Source of the DNA: an uncultured Bacteroidales bacterium
GTDB lineage: Bacteria; Bacteroidota; Bacteroidia; Bacteroidales; WCHB1-69
DNA length: 19,797 nt
Reading direction: 5' to 3'
Assembly: GCA_937949745.1 (NCBI GenBank)
Contig: CALECM010000054.1
Location: forward strand, 1-19,797
The position numbers and the translations under genes are program-made. The notes beneath the pieces are model-generated. The model had not been told where the DNA came from. It saw only the letters and a program-made list of their open reading frames with translations, and made no database searches. Below are positions 6,942 to 13,454 of the stretch, one piece after another; positions within the stretch are counted from its first letter, which is position 1; each line of letters starts with the position of its first letter.

Positions 6942-7241
6942 ATGAAAGGGTATATGTATATTTTACAATGTTCGGATGGCAGTTATTACACAGGAAGTAC
7001 CCAAAATCTGGATGTGAGATTAGCTCAGCATCAGAATGGTGAAGGTGCAAAACATACGAAAAGACGTCTTCCGGTTAAATTGGTGTATTATGAAGAATAT
7101 GCACGTGTGCAGGATGCTTTTTATCGCGAAAAACAGGTACAAGGTTGGTCCAGAAGAAAGAAAGAAGCTCTGATAGAGGGGAAACATGAATGTTTGCCTG
7201 AATTGGCTAAAGCATATTGGATTAAGAGAGAGGGGAAGTAG
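6942..7241 (+). CDS. Small GIY-YIG nuclease (YhbQ/UPF0213-like)
   Basis: This 99-residue protein consists of one GIY-YIG domain. The signature is read as 'YMYILQC' (residues 4-10) and 'YYTGS' (15-19), the catalytic Arg is R26 in 'DVRLAQH', and the metal-binding Glu is E63 in 'FYREKQVQGW'. The family cleaves DNA, typically as single- or double-strand breaks at structures or sites; many small stand-alone members have no known role. It has no fused DNA-binding domain. It is on the opposite strand to all neighbours, and palindromes flank it, the nearest downstream one only 6 nt past its stop. The AT-rich 60 bp before the ATG has no exact -7 box. A role in cutting the palindromes' cruciform or hairpin form is inference. 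Confidence 0.92.
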   Translation: MKGYMYILQCSDGSYYTGSTQNLDVRLAQHQNGEGAKHTKRRLPVKLVYYEEYARVQDAFYREKQVQGWSRRKKEALIEGKHECLPELAKAYWIKREGK

Positions 7242-7247
7242 AAAAAA

Positions 7248-7272
7248 GTTGCCTTCGATAAACTCAGGCAAC
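7248..7272 (+). repeat. Palindromic hairpin, GTTGCC stem
   Basis: The 6-bp arms GTTGCC/GGCAAC flank loop TTCGATAAACTCA. It begins 6 nt after the GIY-YIG stop codon. The same 25-bp sequence recurs, identical and in the same orientation, at 7417-7441. The 144 bp between them hold no gene; short 'GATAAC' and 'AATAACTCGG' fragments may be decayed half-units. Confidence 0.92.
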
Positions 7273-7416
7273 AGGCGATAAAACCCGGAAAATATGCAAT
7301 AACTCGGATAACGGTGATAACGACCTCGAAAAACAGGCCATAGGCTTAAATGACTATGATACGTTTAACCAATAATTGTAGACTTACTTATTCATATAAA
7401 TTACTTTAGGTTTCGA

Positions 7417-7441
7417 GTTGCCTTCGATAAACTCAGGCAAC
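7417..7441 (+). repeat. Palindromic hairpin, exact copy of 7248-7272
   Basis: This has the same arms and loop as 7248-7272, 169 bp away in direct orientation. It ends 11 nt from the stop of the flavodoxin-like lipoprotein gene, so it is in that gene's 3' region. Confidence 0.92.
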
Positions 7442-7452
7442 GTACTTAATAG

Positions 7453-8091
7453 CTAAATATTCCTTCCCATTTCGTAAGCTTCCTGCATAACAGGTTTGTC
7501 GTTTACATCTCCTTTGTTCCCGACTCCTGTACCATAGATAATTCCTTTTTCTTTTGAAGTTGGAGTACACAACATAAAATTACGAAAACCCAGGAGCGCG
7601 CAATCCATAGCCTTTATGTCAGGATCTCCCGAGGTCATAATGAAGTAAAAATCTTTATAAGTTAGTTCGCTTTCTCTTTCAAAAATACGATCCATCATGG
7701 TTTTCATCATTCCGGACATATTATAATAGTAAATGGGCGTGGCCATTACAATCACATCGGCATTTATCATCTTGTCGACAATTTCCGGAGTGTCATCGAT
7801 TGCCGTAAGATTGGTCCTGTCTTCGTAATCATCGTTTGTACGGAGAAAATTGATATTCAGATCGTTTAAAAATACTTTTTCGACCTGGTGTCCGGCGGCT
7901 TTGGCTCCTTCCATAAATTTATCACAGAGGATATCCGAATTACCTCCTTTACGCGGACTTGAAGAAAGGATCAACACTTTTTTATTATCTTTCTTGGGAG
8001 AACCTGCTCCTTTTTGGCTTTGCGGCGTAAGATTACACGATATTAATAAAATTACGGGTATCATCATTATTAAAATTAAGTATTTGTGCAT
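7453..8091 (-). CDS. Flavodoxin-like NAD(P)H oxidoreductase with lipoprotein signal
   Basis: From the ATG at 8091 the protein is 212 residues: signal peptide with lipobox L-L-I-S-C (Cys19), linker, then an NADPH-dependent FMN reductase/flavodoxin-like domain. 'SSSPRKGGNSD' at about 43-53 is the phosphate loop and 'VMATPIYYYNMSGMMKTMMDR' the FMN/dimer segment. It parallels the protein at 4326-4865 along its length, but the four Fe-S cysteines are absent ('NINFLRTNDDYEDRTNLTAIDD'). An upstream TTG at 8130 was rejected because it lies inside the -7 box. A lipid-anchored flavodoxin-like domain is unusual because NAD(P)H is not available in the periplasm. Electron donor and substrate are unknown. 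Confidence 0.85.
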   Translation of the reverse strand: MHKYLILIMMIPVILLISCNLTPQSQKGAGSPKKDNKKVLILSSSPRKGGNSDILCDKFMEGAKAAGHQVEKVFLNDLNINFLRTNDDYEDRTNLTAIDDTPEIVDKMINADVIVMATPIYYYNMSGMMKTMMDRIFERESELTYKDFYFIMTSGDPDIKAMDCALLGFRNFMLCTPTSKEKGIIYGTGVGNKGDVNDKPVMQEAYEMGRNI

Positions 8092-8127
8092 GTCTGTTAT
8101 GTGTTTAATTATTACTATATCTCTCGG

Positions 8128-8185
8128 CAAAGATAATGTGGAAAAAAAACGTAATTTTCGCAGAGAAGCTCATTTTTCTTTGGTG
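8128..8185 (-). promoter_or_regulatory. Promoter and AraC-type operator for the flavodoxin-like gene
   Basis: The -7 box TATCTTTG is the complement of 8128-8135. Operator copies on the plus strand start at 8148 (AACGTAATTTTCGCAG) and 8170 (TCATTTTTCTTTGGTG), 22 bp apart, the latter 34 nt from the -7 box. A -33 TTTG is lacking. Beyond it, 8193-8328 shows no gene or clear signal up to the DUF418 stop codon. Confidence 0.75.
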
Positions 8186-8328
8186 ATAAGACCAGTTTAT
8201 TATTTCTTTGGCCCGTTTGTGAGTAAAAATACTGTAGTTAATTGGTCAGGCTTTTCATCCGGTAACTCTCCGCTAAGCTGCGCTTTCCAGTCCTTTTAAT
8301 CGCGGTTATACATCGTAATGTTGAAATT

Positions 8329-9567
8329 CTAATAAAGTCCGTGTTTATTTTTAAGTTTAATCCACTTCCCGTAGGTCAATATTCGCCATATCCATTCAAG
8401 CGGGCCGAAATTGAAATACCGAAGCCAAAGTTTGCTGTATACAATCTGAAATATGAAGATTCCGAGTGCGATAAGTTCTACGTATACCAATCCTGTCGAT
8501 GCTCCCAAACCAAATCCTACTCCGTAAAAGATAAGGATGCCGAACACGGATTGCATGATATAATTTGTCAGTGCCATCCTGCCTGGGTATGCCATAAGGG
8601 TAAAGAAACGGCCTTCTTTCCATTTAAGATATAAAAGACAAAATACGGTGATATACGCCAGACTTAACGGAACTACGCTAAATGCATACAACAAAGAATG
8701 TATAACAAGTCCTAAAGGCTGACCATTCATCGCACTCCATGCGTAAAGAAATGTGTAAGGCAATCCTATAATGACCAGGAGAGGGAGATAGATTTTTTTA
8801 AGCTGTGTTTTATAGTGTTCTAATTTCGCATACAGTTTATTCCGGCCGATATATAATCCGAATAAAAACAGTCCGAAAACTTTAAAGAAGCGGTTTCCCT
8901 CAATAAATTCCTGCATTCGAATGAACGAACCGCCCAAGTTGAACCGGACTATGTCGGCATAGGTCTGTTTTTCGGCAAGCCACACTGGAAAATTATGGTC
9001 ATTGATACCCACCAATCTGTGAAAATGTTGTGTAACATGAATCACGGGAACCGCAGGATTGATGCCGGATAATATTATAATTCCATCGATAACTACCGGT
9101 ATAAGCAGCAAAGCAAGCGACCAGATCAACAGTTTCCTGTTACTTAGGTTCCTGAAAAGCGGAAGGAAAAATCCTGCAAAAGCGTATAAAATCAAAATGT
9201 CGCCGGCCCACAGGAATACCAGATGGAAAAGTCCGATAAAAAAGAGAATAACCATCCTCCGGTAAAATATCTTTAAACCGTTGCGGTTGTTTTTCTCTGC
9301 ATTCGATAGTATGATGGAAAAGCCTATACCGAAAAGAATTGAAAAAATGGTATAGAATTTACCGTCGATAAAAATGTATTGCAGATATCTTACGATCTTA
9401 TCTATTCCCGCCGTAGGCATCGCCGCAATGATTTCACTACTTTGAAAAGAGTATAAGGAAAATTCGGAGTAGTTAGCCAGACATATACCGAACAGGGCAA
9501 ATCCGCGTAAGGCATCCAGAATGATATAGCGTTCTTTTGTTTTTGGCGGAATCTTATTATCTGACAT
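8329..9567 (-). CDS. DUF418 membrane protein (YeiB family)
   Basis: This 412-residue integral membrane protein has about ten hydrophobic segments. 'ILDALRGFALFGICLAN' at the N-terminus and a C-terminal block ending 'FGPLEWIWRILTYGKW' are characteristic of DUF418/YeiB proteins, which are related to acyltransferase-3-like heparan N-acetyltransferase membrane folds. The C-terminal 'PGRMALTNYIMQSVFG' is another family marker. Its exact role is unknown. It starts 12 nt after the stop of the cyclophilin-like lipoprotein, as the last gene of a tight four-gene run (11332 to 8329). It might modify an envelope substrate of its secreted neighbours, but nothing in the sequence shows this. Confidence 0.9.
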   Translation of the reverse strand: MSDNKIPPKTKERYIILDALRGFALFGICLANYSEFSLYSFQSSEIIAAMPTAGIDKIVRYLQYIFIDGKFYTIFSILFGIGFSIILSNAEKNNRNGLKIFYRRMVILFFIGLFHLVFLWAGDILILYAFAGFFLPLFRNLSNRKLLIWSLALLLIPVVIDGIIILSGINPAVPVIHVTQHFHRLVGINDHNFPVWLAEKQTYADIVRFNLGGSFIRMQEFIEGNRFFKVFGLFLFGLYIGRNKLYAKLEHYKTQLKKIYLPLLVIIGLPYTFLYAWSAMNGQPLGLVIHSLLYAFSVVPLSLAYITVFCLLYLKWKEGRFFTLMAYPGRMALTNYIMQSVFGILIFYGVGFGLGASTGLVYVELIALGIFIFQIVYSKLWLRYFNFGPLEWIWRILTYGKWIKLKNKHGLY

Positions 9568-9579
9568 ATGATATCTTGG

Positions 9580-10041
9580 TTAATCCTTTAATTCAAATGT
9601 TACGGTTACATTTCCCGAACCCAGTGCATTTTGAAGTCCCGACGGATCATCGATGCGTGCAAGCCTTGTGTAGCTGTAAGACGTATTGAAGGATTTGTAG
9701 AACAATACCAATGTACGGGAGCCGTAAATCATCAGGTCGCCGTTTTGGATCCTGCCGGGATTGGATGCATTGGTGGGCATATTATTTGGAAGGTCGTAAT
9801 ATTTCTCATTGCCGTTCAATTCTTTCATATTGATGGTCATGGGGAGCAATTTTTTAAATGCCCCGGCTGTTTCGTTCTGATATAACGTGGCCGTAAATGT
9901 ATTTCCCCCGATCGATAGCTGTATCTGGTTTCCTCCGTCCGGTTCGGGAAGCGGATTGTTATCTTTATTACAGGAAGAGATTATATTCATGTTTAAAATG
10001 GCAAAGAAGGTGATAAACAGGTGTTTCATATATGTTTTCAT
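9580..10041 (-). CDS. Cyclophilin-like fold lipoprotein
   Basis: This 153-residue protein has an N-terminal lipoprotein signal (I-S-S-C, Cys24) and an 'NKDNNPLPEPDGG' linker, then a domain of about 110 residues. Features such as 'IQLSIGGNTFTATLYQNETAGAF', 'LLPMTINMKELNGNEKYYDLP' and 'NGDLMIYGSRTLVLFYKSF' mark the small cyclophilin-like fold family found in many bacteria. Peptidyl-prolyl isomerase activity has not been shown from sequence here. It is a paralogue of the protein at 10637-11332, with a lipid anchor where the other has a T9SS tail. The gene starts 5 nt after the acetyltransferase stop. An in-frame ATG at 10029 could also serve as start. Confidence 0.85.
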   Translation of the reverse strand: MKTYMKHLFITFFAILNMNIISSCNKDNNPLPEPDGGNQIQLSIGGNTFTATLYQNETAGAFKKLLPMTINMKELNGNEKYYDLPNNMPTNASNPGRIQNGDLMIYGSRTLVLFYKSFNTSYSYTRLARIDDPSGLQNALGSGNVTVTFELKD

Positions 10042-10046
10042 AAAAT

Positions 10047-10622
10047 TTATTCTGATTTTTCCTGATGGCTGGTAATATACCTGATCACCTTTGCGGGAAT
10101 ACCTCCGGCAACGGTATTATCAGGAACGTCTTTATTTACGACTGCCCCGGCAGCGACAATGGCATTTTCCCCGATCGTTACACCCGGCAAAATGGTAGCT
10201 CCGGCACCGATCCAGGCGTTTCTTTTGATGCGGATATGTCCTACCATAAGATCGTGCCGGTCTTCCGGAGAAACAGGGTGTCCTTCGGAGAGTAAGCTAA
10301 CGTTTGGAGCGATCAATACGTTATCTTCCAGAGTTATCCCTCCCAGATCAAGGAAAGTGCAGTTAAAATTGATGAATACATTTTTGCCGATTTTGGTGTG
10401 CTTTCCGTAGTTGATATACAAAGGGGTAAATACTTCCACACTTGGGTCAATTGTACTATCCGTAATTTGACTTAATAAGTCGCGAATTTCGGCAGGATCA
10501 GAAGAGTTGTTCATCTGTAAAAGCAGTTTTTTAGTGGCATAGGATTCTTCCCTCATTTTGTATGCTTGAGGATCATTTCCTGTAATAGTTTCTCCTTTTT
10601 TCAATCGTTCGAAAATGGTCAT
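10047..10622 (-). CDS. Maltose/galactoside O-acetyltransferase-type enzyme
   Basis: The 191-residue cytoplasmic protein has an N-terminal helical Mac-type domain ('MREESYATKKLLLQMN') followed by a left-handed beta-helix of hexapeptide repeats ('IGKNVF INFNCT', 'IGAGATILPGVTIGENAIVAAGAVVNKDV'). The catalytic His is H115 in 'SEGHPVSPEDR'. Such enzymes acetylate sugars from acetyl-CoA as trimers. The sugar acceptor is not known here. It sits between the two cyclophilin-like genes with gaps of 14 and 5 nt, clearly in their operon, though a functional link is not obvious. Confidence 0.92.
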   Translation of the reverse strand: MTIFERLKKGETITGNDPQAYKMREESYATKKLLLQMNNSSDPAEIRDLLSQITDSTIDPSVEVFTPLYINYGKHTKIGKNVFINFNCTFLDLGGITLEDNVLIAPNVSLLSEGHPVSPEDRHDLMVGHIRIKRNAWIGAGATILPGVTIGENAIVAAGAVVNKDVPDNTVAGGIPAKVIRYITSHQEKSE

Positions 10623-10636
10623 AATATTTATGTTTT

Positions 10637-11332
10637 TTATTTCTTAATTATTTTGCGGGTGACAGTTTCTCCATTTTTCGTATTAATTTTAAGCATATAT
10701 ACGCCGGCAGGAATCTGTTCCGTAGAAATTAATTTTTCTTCAGACTGCATGATCAATGTGCCGTTTATCGTGTATAAAGAGGATCGCTGGAATTCTCCCG
10801 ATATATGAATACAATCGTGAACAGGATTCGGATATACCAAATAAGACTTCCCTTTGTTTTCTGGATTTTCTATACCCACTGTAGGATCCTCCGGATCCGG
10901 TTCTTCCGGGTCGGGATTTTTTAATTCAAAAGTAATTTCCACATTGCCCGCACCGACAGCCTGGCGAAGCTCCTCTGTATTATCTATCCGTCCCAATTTT
11001 ATATAACTATAGGATGTAGGCCGGGTAGTATAAAATAGTACGAGACAGTTTCCCGACCATATCATCAGGTCGCCTTCGTAAGTAGTCCCGACATTTTCAG
11101 CTGTTCCTGGTAAGTTTTGAGGTAGATAGTGGTATTTCTCATAGCCGCCCATTTCCGTCATGTTAATGGTCATAGGCAGCATAGCGATAAATGCGTCAAC
11201 CGTTTCGTTGTCGTTGAGACTTGCCGTGAATTCGCGCTCACCTATTGTTATGGTGAGTTTCCGATCCTGTGCCTGGGCTTGATTAAGAAGGGTGATGAGT
11301 GTTATAAAAATAATAATCGTAATATTTTTCAT
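10637..11332 (-). CDS. Cyclophilin-like fold protein with T9SS type A sorting domain
   Basis: The 231-residue protein starts with a signal peptide (cleavage after about residue 21, 'AQA-QD'), then a cyclophilin-like domain similar to that at 9580-10041, then an acidic Pro-rich linker ('NPDPEEPDPEDP') and a C-terminal domain at about 160-231. The last part shows T9SS type A features: 'YLVYPNPVHDCIHISG', 'LYTINGTLIMQ', 'QIPAGVYMLKINTKNG' and 'VTRKIIKK'. It should be exported to the surface or medium by type IX secretion. It is the first gene of a four-gene run. The only sequence between it and the hydrolase gene is a palindrome cluster; no -7 box is seen there. Confidence 0.9.
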   Translation of the reverse strand: MKNITIIIFITLITLLNQAQAQDRKLTITIGEREFTASLNDNETVDAFIAMLPMTINMTEMGGYEKYHYLPQNLPGTAENVGTTYEGDLMIWSGNCLVLFYTTRPTSYSYIKLGRIDNTEELRQAVGAGNVEITFELKNPDPEEPDPEDPTVGIENPENKGKSYLVYPNPVHDCIHISGEFQRSSLYTINGTLIMQSEEKLISTEQIPAGVYMLKINTKNGETVTRKIIKK

Positions 11333-11362
11333 AGCTTCACTTTTTGTTTTCTTTTCTTCGAT

Positions 11363-11465
11363 GTTCCCTTCGATAAACTCAGGGAACGATCGATAAACTC
11401 AGGGAACGCTTGATGAACTCAGGGAACGATCGATAAACTCAGGGAACGGTTAATAAATTCAGGAA
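11363..11465 (+). repeat. Palindrome with a 20-bp tandem half-unit array
   Basis: The hairpin 11363-11387 has arms GTTCCC/GGGAAC and loop TTCGATAAACTCA. The right half then recurs at 20-bp spacing with no left arm: GATCGATAAACTCAGGGAAC from 11388, a GCTTGATGAACTCAGGGAAC variant from 11408, the first form again from 11428, and a decayed copy from 11448. It lies about 30 nt upstream of the cyclophilin-T9SS start codon. Confidence 0.92.
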
Positions 11466-11473
11466 CGACCCTT

Positions 11474-11500
11474 CGGTGGTTGAGTTCATCGAAACCACCG
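11474..11500 (-). repeat. Palindromic hairpin, CGGTGGT stem, inverted
   Basis: The 7-bp arms CGGTGGT/ACCACCG flank loop TGAGTTCATCGAA. It is the only copy whose loop-closing pair is T-A rather than C-G, again compensated on both sides. It is inverted relative to its two neighbours. Confidence 0.9.
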
Positions 11501-11505
11501 GAGGA

Positions 11506-11535
11506 AAGGTGGCTTGGTCAAAACTCAGCCACCTT
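11506..11535 (+). repeat. Palindromic hairpin with diverged loop
   Basis: The 8-bp arms AAGGTGGC/GCCACCTT are the same as at 1082-1110, but the loop has decayed to TTGGTCAAAACTCA (14 nt). It ends 6 nt from the stop codon of the alpha/beta hydrolase, in its 3' region. Confidence 0.85.
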
Positions 11536-11541
11536 GACGGT

Positions 11542-12618
11542 TTATCTTAAATATTGGGAAAAGAACGATTCCAGCTTATCGAACGGAATGATATCCATAC
11601 GGTCGTATAAGTCTACATGAACAGCGCCGGGGATGATCAGCAACTCTTTATTGTCGCCTTTCAGTTTTTTGAAAGCATCTTCGCTGAAATAGCGGGAATG
11701 GGCTTTTTCTCCGTGAATCATAAGTACGGCATTACGGATTTCGTCGCTATAGGAAAGCTGGGGCATATTGATGAAAGAAAGGGGCGATGTGACATTCCAG
11801 CCGTTATTGGAGTTGAGTGAACGTTCATGATAACCACGATCCGTTTTGTAGTAACTGTGATAATCTTTTACAAACCAGGGTGCGTCTTCCGGCAATGGAT
11901 CCACCACGCCGCCGGCAAGTGCGTATGTGCCGTTTTTGTAATCAAGCGTACGCTGGGCATTTAGCTGCTCACGGAGTTCATAGCGTTTATCCGCATCCAA
12001 TGCATCGAAATAACCATTGGCATTGACACGGCTCATGTCGTACATGGTAGAAGTGGCCGTGGCTTTAATCCTTGTGTCCATAGCGGCTGCATTGAGGGCT
12101 AAACCACCCCAGCCGCAGATACCGATGATTCCGATGCGCTCAGGGTCTACATCATCGAGTGTGGAAAGGAAATCGACGGCAGCCGAGAAATCTTCCGTGT
12201 TGATGTCGGGCGAAGCTACATAACGAGGCTCACCTCCGCTTTCTCCCGTATACGATGGATCGAAGGCAATGGTAAGGAAACCGCGCTCCGCCATAGTTTG
12301 GGCATAGAGTCCCGACGATTGTTCTTTAACAGCCCCGAAAGGTCCGCTTACGGCAATCGCCGGCAATTTTCCATTAGCATTTTTTGGTATATACATGTCG
12401 GCTGCTAGCGTTGTTCCATAACGATTACGGAAGGTTACTTTGCTGTGATTCACTTTGTCGCTTTTCGGGAATACTTTATCCCATTCCTGTGTCAATTCTA
12501 ACTTTTCCATATTTTGATCATTTGTTTTATTAATATCGGTCTTTTCGTTGTTTATGCATGCCGTGAGCATTCCACTTACCAGCATTGCCATTACCATTAT
12601 TTTTTTCATTATTTTCAT
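11542..12618 (-). CDS. Alpha/beta hydrolase lipoprotein with Cys nucleophile
   Basis: The 358-residue protein has a lipoprotein signal (L-T-A-C, Cys21), a linker, and an alpha/beta hydrolase domain from about residue 58. The nucleophile elbow is G166-I-C168-G-W, so a Cys replaces the usual Ser, as in dienelactone hydrolase and YcjY-like enzymes. The likely catalytic His is H334 in 'GAVHVDLYD'. The oxyanion strand is 'LPAIAVSGPFGA'. The substrate is unknown; hydrolysis of a small ester or lactone is likely. An in-frame ATG at 12609 is an alternative start. It has its own operator-type promoter (-7 box 12646-12653) and may also feed the downstream 11332-8329 genes. Confidence 0.88.
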   Translation of the reverse strand: MKIMKKIMVMAMLVSGMLTACINNEKTDINKTNDQNMEKLELTQEWDKVFPKSDKVNHSKVTFRNRYGTTLAADMYIPKNANGKLPAIAVSGPFGAVKEQSSGLYAQTMAERGFLTIAFDPSYTGESGGEPRYVASPDINTEDFSAAVDFLSTLDDVDPERIGIIGICGWGGLALNAAAMDTRIKATATSTMYDMSRVNANGYFDALDADKRYELREQLNAQRTLDYKNGTYALAGGVVDPLPEDAPWFVKDYHSYYKTDRGYHERSLNSNNGWNVTSPLSFINMPQLSYSDEIRNAVLMIHGEKAHSRYFSEDAFKKLKGDNKELLIIPGAVHVDLYDRMDIIPFDKLESFFSQYLR

Positions 12619-12645
12619 TTTTATTTATACAACAATTTCACGTTA

Positions 12646-12703
12646 CAAAAGTAAGTGGGTTTAACTTCTAAATTTTTGTTATACGGCTCAAAGATTTTTG
12701 CTG
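12646..12703 (-). promoter_or_regulatory. Promoter and AraC-type operator for alpha/beta hydrolase
   Basis: The -7 box TACTTTTG is the complement of 12646-12653. Operator copies on the plus strand start at 12666 (TTCTAAATTTTTGTTA) and 12688 (TCAAAGATTTTTGCTG), 22 bp apart; the distal copy is 34 nt from the -7 box. The distal copy is nearly identical to the one at 14101 (TCAAAGATTTTTGTTA). A -33 TTTG is absent. Confidence 0.75.
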
Positions 12704-12736
12704 ACCAGCCCACCGATTTACTATATTTTATGATGC

Positions 12737-13453
12737 TTAGTAGTTGGAGTGAAATTTATAGCGGTTCCATACAACGCCATTGGCAAGGACTTCAGAGGAT
12801 AGTAACTCCAGGGATTGTCCCTGGGCCGGGAAATCATGGTTGGTTCCGATGTATTCGAATATGGATGGTATACCCGCCAGTCCGTCGATGCCCGGATAGA
12901 TCATCAGGCTCAGTTCGTCAATCATACCGTTTCGGAGAAAATTTCCGTTGATGTTCCCGCCGCCGCATAAGAGTAATTCGTGAATACCAAATTCGCTTTT
13001 CAGGGTTTCGAGCGCTGTCTCTATGGTATTTCCCATCATTCCGGCAAACACGTAAGATATTCCTTTTTCCCTGAGGTGCAATAAATATTCTTCCGATACG
13101 GTTTCGCCGAGTATGGCGATGATATTGTCGCCATCGATTGTATCCTGCCGGTAGGCTATCTTACCCTTGGGATCCACGACTATACAGAATCTTTCCGTTT
13201 CCCGTTTTCCCATGAAAGGTTCGAATGTTAGGGCCGGTTCGTAATTCTGATGGGGAAAATTACCGGTGGGAAAGTCTTCCTGAATGGTTTTCCGTCCTAC
13301 CATCCAAGCCTGTGCCTTGTAGTCAAGGCTAATTTGTTCGTATTGTTCGTAAAATTCATTCTTACTTTTCCCGTCGAAAGGGTTACTCCAACGGTCTGCG
13401 ATTAAACGCCCGTCCACAGAACTGAGCATGTGGCAAATAATTCTTGGTCTCAT
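12737..13453 (-). CDS. RibD C-terminal/dihydrofolate reductase-family protein
   Basis: This 238-residue cytoplasmic protein has a RibD_C/DHFR-like NADPH-binding fold: 'MLSSVDGRLI' (residues 9-18), 'AWMVGRKTIQEDFP', 'FCIVVDPKGKIAY' and 'LLLCGGGNINGNFLRNGMIDELSLMIYPGIDG' follow the family order. It lacks the deaminase domain of full RibD, so it is not obviously the riboflavin enzyme; stand-alone members reduce varied compounds. The ATG lies 1 nt after the stop of the AraC-like gene upstream, showing strong coupling. It therefore shares the operator promoter at 14059-14066. Confidence 0.9.
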   Translation of the reverse strand: MRPRIICHMLSSVDGRLIADRWSNPFDGKSKNEFYEQYEQISLDYKAQAWMVGRKTIQEDFPTGNFPHQNYEPALTFEPFMGKRETERFCIVVDPKGKIAYRQDTIDGDNIIAILGETVSEEYLLHLREKGISYVFAGMMGNTIETALETLKSEFGIHELLLCGGGNINGNFLRNGMIDELSLMIYPGIDGLAGIPSIFEYIGTNHDFPAQGQSLELLSSEVLANGVVWNRYKFHSNY

Positions 13454-13454
13454 A

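Larger units (their letters stand above)
6752..7441. mobile_element. Candidate GIY-YIG/palindrome cassette
   Basis: This block of about 690 bp contains the only plus-strand gene in the first 15 kb, flanked by palindromes on both sides: 6752-6778 and 6847-6871 on the left, 7248-7272 and 7417-7441 on the right. It separates the operator of the aldo/keto reductase from the stop codon of the next minus-strand gene (11 nt away). Both neighbours belong to the same predicted regulon, so the block looks inserted. No transposase, long terminal inverted repeats or target-site duplication are visible. Its mobility is a hypothesis. Confidence 0.4.

Noticed and set aside
8092..8130. An N-terminal extension of the flavodoxin-like gene from a TTG at 8130.
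   Set aside because: The TTG lies within the TATCTTTG -7 box (8128-8135), so it would be upstream of the transcript. The ATG at 8091 gives a clean lipoprotein signal.
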